Shown: positions 1-6,080, counted from the stretch's first letter. The stretch is DNA of 6,429 nucleotides from Verrucomicrobiota bacterium (GCA_026397895.1 JAPLTZ010000106.1:1664-8092); one strand, 5' to 3'. The notes: generated by a model not told the origin, from the sequence alone. Numbers and translations: made by a program.

Positions 1-233
1 TTCACCGCGAGCTTCTGGAATTCCGGCTGCATCCCGTCGCGGACGACAAGTATGATTTCGTCCACGCAGGCGGCGGCATTGAAACTCGCCCAAGTGTGCG
101 CGACGACGGGCCGCCCGGCGACTTCGAGCCAGAGCTTGTCCACGTTCGCACCCCCCGGCGCGCCAGAGTGCGCCAGCACGGCGGCGGCCATGCGAGTGCC
201 CTTGCCGGCGGCGACGATGATGGCGGATGTCAT
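1..233 (-). CDS. ispD: 2-C-methyl-D-erythritol 4-phosphate cytidylyltransferase (IspD), 5' part, truncated by window edge
   Basis: IspD transfers CMP from CTP to methylerythritol phosphate, giving CDP-methylerythritol and pyrophosphate in the cytosolic MEP pathway to isoprenoids. Only the first 77 codons are in the window. The N-terminus opens MTSAIIVAAGKGTRM, the glycine-rich CTP-binding loop of the family (residues 8-15). It continues with K33 in VDKLWLEVAGRPVVAHTW, the second nucleotide-binding lysine region, and then the beta strand VDEIILVV. This order matches the IspD Rossmann-like fold. Start: ATG at 233, placed directly before the first beta strand, 19 bp downstream of the recJ stop, so probably co-transcribed with recJ. 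No Shine-Dalgarno sequence is visible. Oddity: 17 residues separate RM15 from K33, against about 5 in E. coli IspD (from memory), so there is a Gly/Ala-rich insertion of roughly 12 residues. Other nucleotidyltransferases share the loop, but the KLWLEVAGRPVVAHTW stretch favours IspD. Confidence 0.87.
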   Translation of the reverse strand, partial: MTSAIIVAAGKGTRMAAAVLAHSGAPGGANVDKLWLEVAGRPVVAHTWASFNAAACVDEIILVVRDGMQPEFQKLAV

Positions 234-252
234 ACGGCGGAGAGGTTGCAAT

Positions 253-2019
253 CTAGGCACGCTGCCAGTCCAGCACTTTCAACTGCACGGCGCACTTGCC
301 GTTGTAGTCGTTCACGCTCGGCGCGAAGGCGAGATCGAATTCGCCCACGGGCAGCGATTCCTTGCCCGCGCCCCACCAGACACATTCGTGCGTGACGATG
401 CCGTCCGTCACCCAGAGTTTGACGTGCTGCTTTTCCGCGCCCATGCGCTGGAGCGGCTTCGCGTGCGTGAGCCGGCGCGCAAAAAATTGCACCGGCGGAT
501 TCGCCTGCCCCGTCGGCTGGAGGCGCTCCAGTTCGGCGAGCGTCTCCAGCGAAATCTCCTTCAACTCCACTTCCGCGTCGAGCCGCAGCGGCGGTTGCAA
601 ATCTTCCGGTTTCAGACTGCGCTTGGCGATTTCGTTGAGCCGCGCGCGGAAGGCGTCCAGGTTTTCCGGCGCGATGGTCACGCCCGCCGCCATCGCGTGG
701 CCGCCGTGCTTGATGAGCAGGTCGCTGCATTCGCGGAGCGCGGCGGCGAGGTCGAAGCCCGCGATGCTGCGGCCCGAGCCGCGCCACGCACCGCCTTCGC
801 CGCCGATGATGAAGGTGGGCCGGTAAAATTGCTGGAGCACGCGCGACGCCACGATGCCCACCACGCCGATGTGCCAGAGCAACTGGCCCTCCACGATGAC
901 GAAGTCGGTCTGCGGATTGAACCGCGCCCGCACCGCGCCGATGACTTCGTCGCTGATGCCGCGCTCGATCTTCTGGCGTTCGCGATTGTGGGCGTCGAGG
1001 TTTTGCGCGAGCGGCGTGGCCTCGGCTTCGTTCGCGGCGAGCAGCAAGTGCAGCGATTCTTCGGCGTTCTCCAAGCGACCGGCGGCGTTCAAGCGCGGCG
1101 CGAGTTGGAAACCCACGTCTGTGACGCCAAGTTTTTCCGGCGACTGCGCGACAGCTTTCAGCGCGACGAGGCCGGGGCGTTTGGTGGCGTTCAGCCGCTC
1201 CAATCCGGCGGTGACGAGGATGCGGTTCTCGCCGGTGAGCGGGACGATGTCGGCGATGGTGCCGAGCGCGACGAGGTCGAGGAGCGGGCGTAAATCGTAG
1301 TCGGCAGCGCCGGGCAGGCCGGTCTCGCGGCCGCGTTTCACCAGCGCGTGCGCGAGCTTGAAGGCGAGACCGGCGGAACACAATTCAGTCGAGGGGCGAA
1401 GGTCGAGGGTCGAGGGCGGAGCAATTCCCGGCTCTCGCCTCTCGGCTCTCGCCTCTCGACTGTGCAACTGCGGGTTCACGAGCGCGATGGCGGCGGGCGC
1501 GGGCGACGAGACTTGATGGTGGTCGAGGACGATGACGTCCACGCCGCGCTCGCGCAGCCAGGCGATGCTTTGCACGGCGGTGCTGCCACAGTCCACGGCG
1601 AGCAGCAGCGTGGTGGGGAATTTCTTGAGGCAGTTTTCCACGCCGTCCTGACTGAGGCCGTAGCCTTCGTCCATGCGGTGCGGCAAATAATAGTTCACCG
1701 TCCAGCCGAGCGCGCGCAGGACTTCGACCAGCAGCGCGGTGGAGGTGACGCCGTCCACGTCGTAGTCGCCGAAGATGACGAGCGGCTCGTTCGCTTCGCG
1801 GGCGCGGTGGAGGCGGGCGACGGCGGCATCCATGTTCGGCAGCAGGAACGGGTCGGCGAGGTTCTTGAGGCGCGGCGCGAGGAAGTTTTCCACGGCGGCG
1901 GCTTCGCTGAGGCCACGGTTGAGGATGCATTGCGTGAGGAGCGAGGAGACTTTGAGCGTGGCGGCGAGGGATTCCGCGAGGAGCGGTTGGGGCGGCGCGA
2001 CGGACCAGCGGAATTTCAT
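253..2019 (-). CDS. recJ: Single-stranded-DNA-specific 5'-3' exonuclease RecJ, with an in-frame palindromic insertion
   Basis: RecJ degrades single-stranded DNA 5' to 3' in recombination and repair, using Mn or Mg in a DHH phosphoesterase core. The 588-residue product, near the family's usual length, shows FGDYDVDG (83-90, motif I), AVDCGST (141-147), LDHH (165-168, the DHH motif), LVALGTIADIVPL (249-261), NAAGRLENA (311-319), HNRERQ (344-349), GVVGIVASR (385-393), SGRSIAGFDL (415-424) and the DHHA1 motif GGHAMAAG (439-446). A C-terminal OB-like domain spans about 475-588. All core motifs are intact. Residues 187-211 are encoded by a 77-bp inverted repeat (1386-1462) lying between the DHH motif and LCSAG (214-218). 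Start: ATG at 2019 (MKFRWSVAPP) is preferred over an in-frame GTG at 2028, which lies inside another palindrome. No Shine-Dalgarno is visible; the leader is repeat sequence. It follows terC and precedes ispD by 19 bp. Confidence 0.95.
   Translation of the reverse strand: MKFRWSVAPPQPLLAESLAATLKVSSLLTQCILNRGLSEAAAVENFLAPRLKNLADPFLLPNMDAAVARLHRAREANEPLVIFGDYDVDGVTSTALLVEVLRALGWTVNYYLPHRMDEGYGLSQDGVENCLKKFPTTLLLAVDCGSTAVQSIAWLRERGVDVIVLDHHQVSSPAPAAIALVNPQLHSREARAERREPGIAPPSTLDLRPSTELCSAGLAFKLAHALVKRGRETGLPGAADYDLRPLLDLVALGTIADIVPLTGENRILVTAGLERLNATKRPGLVALKAVAQSPEKLGVTDVGFQLAPRLNAAGRLENAEESLHLLLAANEAEATPLAQNLDAHNRERQKIERGISDEVIGAVRARFNPQTDFVIVEGQLLWHIGVVGIVASRVLQQFYRPTFIIGGEGGAWRGSGRSIAGFDLAAALRECSDLLIKHGGHAMAAGVTIAPENLDAFRARLNEIAKRSLKPEDLQPPLRLDAEVELKEISLETLAELERLQPTGQANPPVQFFARRLTHAKPLQRMGAEKQHVKLWVTDGIVTHECVWWGAGKESLPVGEFDLAFAPSVNDYNGKCAVQLKVLDWQRA
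1386..1462. repeat. Intragenic 77-bp imperfect palindrome inside recJ
   Basis: The left arm (1386-1419) and right arm (1429-1462) are 34 nt each around a 9-nt loop (1420-1428). Aligning the left arm with the reverse complement of the right gives 26/34 identities. Five of the eight mismatches would be G-T wobbles in the stem. Each arm is a heptamer array: GTCGAGG, GGCGAAG, GTCGAGG, GTCGAGG on the left; GTCGAGA, GGCGAGA, GCCGAGA, GGCGAGA on the right arm read in reverse complement. The right arm therefore also contains a perfect 14-bp tandem repeat (1430-1443 and 1444-1457). The element encodes RecJ residues 187-211. It contains no TAA, TAG or TGA in any of the six frames. It resembles a REP/MITE-like unit, but its family is not identified here. 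Confidence 0.88.
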
Positions 2020-2022
2020 TTC

Positions 2023-2091
2023 AACCACGAATTAACACGAAGGAACACGAATGGGAAACGGATTCGTGTTTATTTGTGTCCGTTCGTGGTT
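2023..2091. repeat. 69-bp palindrome overlapping the terC 3' end and the recJ leader
   Basis: The left arm (2023-2052) and right arm (2062-2091) are 30 nt each with a 9-nt loop (2053-2061). They are identical at 24/30 positions when one is reverse complemented, with 9 matching bases at the outer end (AACCACGAA) and 9 at the loop end (AACACGAAT). Within each arm the pentamer ACGAA recurs at a period of exactly 10 bp (in the right arm the middle copy is ACAAA). It is visibly AT-richer than the surrounding genes. The outer right arm encodes the last six residues of TerC (TTNGHK) and its TAA stop (2070-2072). The left arm ends 3 nt before the recJ ATG. On the minus strand no T-run follows the hairpin, so a classical intrinsic terminator is unlikely. 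I recall similar AACCACGAA-type repeats in Verrucomicrobiota and Planctomycetota genomes, but could not check this. Confidence 0.88.
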
Positions 2092-2978
2092 GGTCTTTCG
2101 CGGCGCGTGGCCTGGACGGAGAGGAGGATCGAGCCGGCGATGATGAGGACGACGACGCCCAGCGAGAGCGGCGTGGGGATGTGGACGTATTTCACGGCGA
2201 CCATCTTGAAGCCGATGAAAACAAGCACGACGGACAGGCCAGCTTTGAGATAGCGGAAGTATTGAATCGCGCCAGCGAGCACGAAGTAGAGCGAGCGCAG
2301 GCCGAGGATGGCAAAGACGTTCGAGGTGAAAACGATGAAGGGGTCGGTGGTGACGGCGAAGATGGCGGGGATGGAGTCGGTCGCGAAAATCAGGTCGGTG
2401 GTCTCGACGAGCACCAGCACCAGCGCCAGCGGCGTGAGGGCCACCGCGCCGTTGAGCCGGGTGACGACGGCGAGGTTTTTCTCGGGGTCGGATTCCTTTT
2501 CCTTGGTGAAGACCATTTTCAAACCGGAGAAGATCAGGAACGCGCCGAGCGCGACGAGCAGCCAGTCGAAGCGTTGGATGAGTTCCACGCCGAGCCAGAT
2601 CATCGCGCCGCGCATGAGGAGCGCGCCGAGGATGCCCCAGAACAGCACGCGGTGCTGGTGATGGCTCGGAACGTGGAAATGCGCGAAGATGAGGGCGATG
2701 ACAAAGACGTTGTCCATCGAGAGCGAAAGCTCGATGACGTAGCCGGTGATGAATTCGACGGTCTGCTTCAGCTCCCAATGATGGACGACGGATGGCGCAA
2801 GGATGAGGCCGAACAGCATGGCGAGCGAGCACCAGACGGCGGTCCACGCGAGCGCTTCCTTGAAGCGGACGACGTGGGCTTTGCGGTGGAAGACGCCGAG
2901 ATCCAGCGCGAGGAAGACGAGGACGCAGGCGACAAATCCCGCCCAGTGCCACGGAGTGATGGAGGCGGCGGCGGGCAT
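2070..2978 (-). CDS. TerC/Alx-family integral membrane protein, probable manganese exporter
   Basis: Polytopic inner-membrane protein of 302 residues, close to the roughly 310-320 usual for Alx-type TerC proteins. Hydrophobic segments are at about 11-30, 43-62, 76-99, 111-133, 138-157, 180-200, 203-235, 244-262 and 270-288. Family signatures are ELSLSMDNVFV (83-93, D89 being one of the conserved membrane acidic residues) and ETTDLIFATDS (192-202, D195 and D201), followed by IPAIFAVTTDPFIV and SNVFAILGLRSLYF. Family members export Mn(II), and in some bacteria assist metal loading of secreted proteins. The segment between about 157 and 180 looks short compared with E. coli Alx. Start: ATG at 2978, with AGGAA about 12 nt upstream, a long spacing. 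The last six codons and the stop come from a palindromic repeat. It sits between secDF and recJ with a palindrome on each side. The substrate is inferred from the family only. Confidence 0.9.
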   Translation of the reverse strand: MPAAASITPWHWAGFVACVLVFLALDLGVFHRKAHVVRFKEALAWTAVWCSLAMLFGLILAPSVVHHWELKQTVEFITGYVIELSLSMDNVFVIALIFAHFHVPSHHQHRVLFWGILGALLMRGAMIWLGVELIQRFDWLLVALGAFLIFSGLKMVFTKEKESDPEKNLAVVTRLNGAVALTPLALVLVLVETTDLIFATDSIPAIFAVTTDPFIVFTSNVFAILGLRSLYFVLAGAIQYFRYLKAGLSVVLVFIGFKMVAVKYVHIPTPLSLGVVVLIIAGSILLSVQATRRERPTTNGHK

Positions 2979-2994
2979 GTTCGTTTTCAGTTCC

Positions 2995-3071
2995 TAATCG
3001 TAATCCTCATCTTAATCGTAATCGTTTTTCAGAGTCCGGGGCGATTACGATCAGGATTACGATTACGATTA
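2995..3071. repeat. 77-bp palindrome built of TAATCG hexamers between secDF and terC
   Basis: The left arm (2995-3024) and right arm (3042-3071) are 30 nt each around a 17-nt loop (3025-3041) that starts with five T. The arms match at 26/30 positions when one is reverse complemented. Each arm is five hexamers. Left: TAATCG, TAATCC, TCATCT, TAATCG, TAATCG. Right, in reverse complement: TAATCG, TAATCG, TAATCC, TGATCG, TAATCG. It fills most of the 100-bp gap between the secDF stop (3079) and the terC start (2978) and is much AT-richer than the genes. On the minus strand no T-run follows the stem, so it is not a textbook terminator. It could still cause pausing or RNA processing between the two genes. 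Confidence 0.88.
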
Positions 3072-3078
3072 TGAATCG

Positions 3079-5622
3079 TCACGCGTGCGTGGTTTCGGTG
3101 TTCTGCATCGTCACCTGGTTGCCGGTCAGGGGCCGCTCGCCCTTGTGCCACCACAGCACCAGCGCGCTGGCGATGTAGATGGACGAATACGTGCCGGTGA
3201 TGATGCCGACGAGGAAGGTGAAGGCGAAGTCGTTGATCACGCCGCCGCCGAACAGGTAGAGCGACATCGTGGCGAGGAACACCGTGCCGGAGGTGATGAT
3301 GGTGCGGCTCAGGGTCTGGTTGAGCGCCTGGTTGATCAGCTCGCGGAAGCTGCCGCGCACGCCGAGTTTCAGGTCTTCGCGGATACGGTCGAAGATGACG
3401 ATGGTGTCGTTGATGGAGAAGCCGATGATGGTCAGCACGGCGGCGACCATGGTGGCGTTGAATTCGCGGCCGGAGAGGCAGTAGCAGCCGATGGTCATCA
3501 GCACGTCGTGCAAGATGGCGATGACGGCACCGACGGCGAAGGAGAATTCGTAGCGGAACGCGACGTAAATCAGGATGCCGAACAGCGAGAGCAGCGAGGC
3601 GACGATGGCGGCCTGTGCGATTTCGCGGCCGACGACGGGACCGACCTGGTCCACGCCGGGGCGGTCGAACCTGGCTTCGGGGAATTTGGCCTTCAGCGCG
3701 GCGGTGACTTTGTCCGCCGTGTTGAACGCGGTGATGATGCGCAGTTTTTCGGACTGCGTGGAGATTTCCTTCTGATACGCGATGGTGGAATCGCCAATCT
3801 TGAGATCGTTGATCGCGGCACGGAGTTTGTCGGGGTCAACCTTCTGGACGAAGGTGTAGGTCTGCTGGTCGCCGCCCGCGAAATCCACGCCGAACATCCC
3901 GTGGCCGCGGACGAACACGCCGTAGCCGATGCCGATGAGGATGATGGTCCACGAGATGGCAAAGGCGGGTTTCGCCAGCTTCATGAAATCGAGTTTCATG
4001 TTGCGGATGATGTGCAGCATGGGCAGCGACTTGAGCCAGTTGCGGGCAAGGAGGAAGTCGAAAATCACCCGCGTCACGACCAGCGCGGTGAACAAGCTCG
4101 CGGCCACGCCGATGGTGAGCGTGACGCCGAAACCTTTGACCGGGCCGGTGCCCATAAAAATGAGGATGATGGATGAGATGAGCGTGGTGACGTGCGAGTC
4201 GAAGATGGTGCCGAAGGCCTTGTCATAACCGGCCTGCAGCGCGCCGCGCAACGATTTTCCCTTGCCGGACTCTTCGCGGATACGCTCGAAGATCAGCACG
4301 TTGGCGTCCACCGCCATGCCGATGGTGAGGACGACGCCCGCGATGCCGGGCAGCGTAAGCGTGGTGCCAACGGAGCACATGACGCCGAGCAGGATGACGA
4401 TGTTCAGCATCAGCGCGATGTCGGCGACGAGGCCGGCGATCAAATAGTAGGCCAGCATGAAGCCAGCGACAGCGGCGGTGCCGTAGAGCGCGGCCTTGAT
4501 GCCGCTGGCGATCGAGTCCTTGCCGAGCGACGGGTCCACTTCGCTGGACTGGATGATGGAGACGGGGACTTCGAGCGGGTTTTCCAAAATGCTAGCGAGC
4601 TGTTGCGCCTGTTCCGGGGTGAAGCTGCCGCTGATGCGCGCGCTGCCGCCAAGGATGGGTTCGTTGATGTTCGGCGCGGAATAGACTTCGCCGTCGAGGA
4701 CGATGGCGAGCTGGTGGTTGACGTTTTCCTGCGTGACTTGGGCAAAGAGTTCCGCGCCCTGCGAGTTGAAGGTGAGTTCAATTTCGGGGGCGTTGTTGAT
4801 GTGGTTGCGGACGGCCATGGCGTATTTGACGAATTTGCCGGTGAGGCCGTGTTCGGGCTTTTTCTTCACCAGATAGCCGGCGACTTCCTGACCGTTGCGG
4901 GCGCGGTGGGGGTTGGGCTTGAACACATAGCCCGGCTCGGTCACGCCCTGCAGGAGCAGTTCGTCGCTCTCGGGATGCACGATGCAGAATTCGAGGTAGG
5001 CGGCCTTCTGAATCTGGGTCTTGGCGAGTTCCTTGTCGGCTTCGGACAGGCCGGGGAGCTGGATGAGGATGCGGTCGCCGCCCTGCGGCTGGATGATGGG
5101 CTCGGCGACGCCGAACTTGTCCACGCGCTTGCGGAGGACTTCGATGGCTTGGGTGAGGATGCGCTGGTTTTTCTCGGAGGCGTCCACGGCGGGCGCGTTG
5201 GTGCCGGTGGCGGTGTTGGTGGCGACGCTCGCGGTCTTGGAGAAATCCACGCCTACAAGGAAAGACGTGCCGCCCTGCAAGTCGAGGCCGAGTTTGATTT
5301 TGCCGGCACCCTCGCGCTGGAGCTGGTTCAGGATGTAGCGGGTGGGTTCGGGTTTCTGCTTGGCGTCTTCGTAGAACGGAAAGTATTTGACGATGCTGTT
5401 CGTGCTGATGGCCTCAATGAGGTTGACGAACTGGCGGTCGGGGCTGGCCTTTTGCAGGGTGTCGAGCCGGACGATGATTTCGCTGTAGGCCGCGTCGCGG
5501 GCGAAGGCCTTGGTGCGGAACATGGTGTTCAAGTCCGTGCCGGTGGGCGGGTAGATTTGCACCGCCGACCAGACGAGCACGGCGACGATGATGATGAATC
5601 TCCAGAGATTGTTGCGGATCAT
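3079..5622 (-). CDS. secDF: Fused protein translocase subunit SecDF
   Basis: Inner-membrane accessory of the Sec translocase, using the proton gradient to pull exported proteins through SecYEG. The 847 residues hold both halves. SecD: a first membrane helix at 7-24, LGLDLQGG (111-118), the P1 periplasmic domain to about 370, membrane helices from about 373, and GMAVDANVLIFERIREE (435-451). SecF: a helix at about 553-571, FGVDFAGG (577-584), VGPVVGREI (660-668), and GFSINDTIVIFDRIRED (734-750). D439 and D739 correspond to the conserved membrane aspartates of proton transport. About 85 charged residues (25-107) sit between the first helix and LGLDLQGG, longer than in E. coli SecD. Residues 131-152 are Thr/Ala/Asn-rich and low in complexity. 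Start: ATG at 5622, 13 nt after the yajC stop, without a Shine-Dalgarno sequence. Terminal residues TETTHA precede a TGA. Confidence 0.96.
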   Translation of the reverse strand: MIRNNLWRFIIIVAVLVWSAVQIYPPTGTDLNTMFRTKAFARDAAYSEIIVRLDTLQKASPDRQFVNLIEAISTNSIVKYFPFYEDAKQKPEPTRYILNQLQREGAGKIKLGLDLQGGTSFLVGVDFSKTASVATNTATGTNAPAVDASEKNQRILTQAIEVLRKRVDKFGVAEPIIQPQGGDRILIQLPGLSEADKELAKTQIQKAAYLEFCIVHPESDELLLQGVTEPGYVFKPNPHRARNGQEVAGYLVKKKPEHGLTGKFVKYAMAVRNHINNAPEIELTFNSQGAELFAQVTQENVNHQLAIVLDGEVYSAPNINEPILGGSARISGSFTPEQAQQLASILENPLEVPVSIIQSSEVDPSLGKDSIASGIKAALYGTAAVAGFMLAYYLIAGLVADIALMLNIVILLGVMCSVGTTLTLPGIAGVVLTIGMAVDANVLIFERIREESGKGKSLRGALQAGYDKAFGTIFDSHVTTLISSIILIFMGTGPVKGFGVTLTIGVAASLFTALVVTRVIFDFLLARNWLKSLPMLHIIRNMKLDFMKLAKPAFAISWTIILIGIGYGVFVRGHGMFGVDFAGGDQQTYTFVQKVDPDKLRAAINDLKIGDSTIAYQKEISTQSEKLRIITAFNTADKVTAALKAKFPEARFDRPGVDQVGPVVGREIAQAAIVASLLSLFGILIYVAFRYEFSFAVGAVIAILHDVLMTIGCYCLSGREFNATMVAAVLTIIGFSINDTIVIFDRIREDLKLGVRGSFRELINQALNQTLSRTIITSGTVFLATMSLYLFGGGVINDFAFTFLVGIITGTYSSIYIASALVLWWHKGERPLTGNQVTMQNTETTHA

Positions 5623-5635
5623 GGTGGTAAAAAGT

Positions 5636-5983
5636 TCAGGCTTGGCTGGCTTCGCCGGCGGCGGCTTCGACGACTTCGCCGACGGTGGATTTGAGGACTT
5701 CGAGCTTGGTTTCGTCGGAACGGATGACCACCGTGCTGTCTTTCACGGCGAGGACGACGCCGAGAATGCCGCTGCTGGTCACAACTCGGTCGCCCTTCTT
5801 GAGTGTCTTGAGCATGGCAGCCTGCTGTTTGGCGCGCTTCTGCTGCGGACGGATCAGCACGAAATAAAACATCACGCCCATGATGGCGAACATGCCGATG
5901 GTGGAAACCATTTGCGCCTTGGGGTCGGGTTGCGTGGCGGGCGCGGCTTGCGCGAGGATTAAATTCAGGCTTGGTAGATTCAT
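5636..5983 (-). CDS. yajC: Sec translocase accessory protein YajC
   Basis: Small single-pass inner-membrane protein that associates with SecDF in the holotranslocon. The 115-residue length is typical. A short N-terminal tail rich in Ala, Pro and Gln (11-24) precedes a membrane helix at about 25-44. The family hallmark RPQQKRAKQ (45-53) follows at the cytoplasmic face. Then comes a small beta domain starting LKKGDRVVTSSGILG (61-75) with VVIRSDETKLEVLKSTV (85-101), and an Ala/Glu-rich tail. Start: ATG at 5983 (MNLPSLN), preceded by an A-rich stretch but no Shine-Dalgarno. It is the first gene of the minus-strand cluster, 13 nt before secDF, and is probably transcribed from the candidate promoter at 6008-6035. 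In many bacteria tgt lies upstream; here a divergent sensor-like gene takes that place. Confidence 0.95.
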   Translation of the reverse strand: MNLPSLNLILAQAAPATQPDPKAQMVSTIGMFAIMGVMFYFVLIRPQQKRAKQQAAMLKTLKKGDRVVTSSGILGVVLAVKDSTVVIRSDETKLEVLKSTVGEVVEAAAGEASQA

Positions 5984-6007
5984 ATTTTTGTAAATCGTGA
6001 GCGGTAA

Positions 6008-6035
6008 ACTCTACGGATGAGTCGCCGTTTGGCAA
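6008..6035 (-). promoter_or_regulatory. Candidate sigma70-type promoter for yajC-secDF operon
   Basis: On the minus strand, TTGCCA (6035-6030, 5/6 to the -35 consensus) and TAGAGT (6013-6008, 4/6 to the -10 consensus) are 16 bp apart. Transcription would start near 6001, giving a leader of about 18 nt before the yajC ATG. The position in a divergent intergenic region, directly ahead of the first gene of the cluster, supports it. The boxes are imperfect and were found by eye. Confidence 0.4.
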
Positions 6036-6053
6036 GCGATTAAGCAGCGTTTG

Positions 6054-6080
6054 GCGGGAGGCAACCCCGCAAAACTGCGG
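6054..6080 (+). other. Two overlapping, mutually exclusive small hairpins in the divergent intergenic region
   Basis: GCGGG (6054-6058) can pair with CCCGC (6066-6070). The overlapping CCGC (6067-6070) can instead pair with GCGG (6077-6080). Both cannot form together. They lie 62-88 nt upstream of the plus-strand ATG at 6142. Stems are only 4-5 bp, so chance is quite possible. Apart from these and the candidate promoter, I see nothing definite in 5984-6141. Confidence 0.25.

Noticed and set aside
52..1293. 413-codon open frame on the plus strand opposite recJ
   Set aside because: Arg/Glu/Ala-rich translation with no recognisable motif; recJ on the other strand is intact with all its motifs. 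Long antisense frames are expected in GC-rich genes.
2020..2028. Upstream GTG start for recJ at 2028
   Set aside because: It lies within the palindromic repeat and would add only three residues; the ATG at 2019 gives the natural N-terminus.
2995..3071. Intrinsic terminator for secDF
   Set aside because: The stem is AT-rich and long, and no T-run follows it on the minus strand; it fits a repeat element better than a classical terminator.
1386..3071. CRISPR array
   Set aside because: There are no evenly spaced direct repeats with unique spacers; the repeats are back-to-back short units in inverted arms.
2076..3074. 332-codon open frame on the plus strand opposite terC
   Set aside because: Asp/Glu/Gly-rich shadow of a convincing membrane protein; its end is simply translation of the TAATCG repeat.
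4192..5694. 500-codon open frame on the plus strand opposite secDF
   Set aside because: Low-complexity Gly/Asp/Val/Glu-rich translation fully explained by the codon use of secDF on the minus strand.
5636..5720. Tandem-like GGCGGCTTCGACGACTTCGCC pattern at the yajC 3' end
   Set aside because: It codes for the normal Ala/Glu-rich YajC tail, and the units are not regular enough for a repeat.
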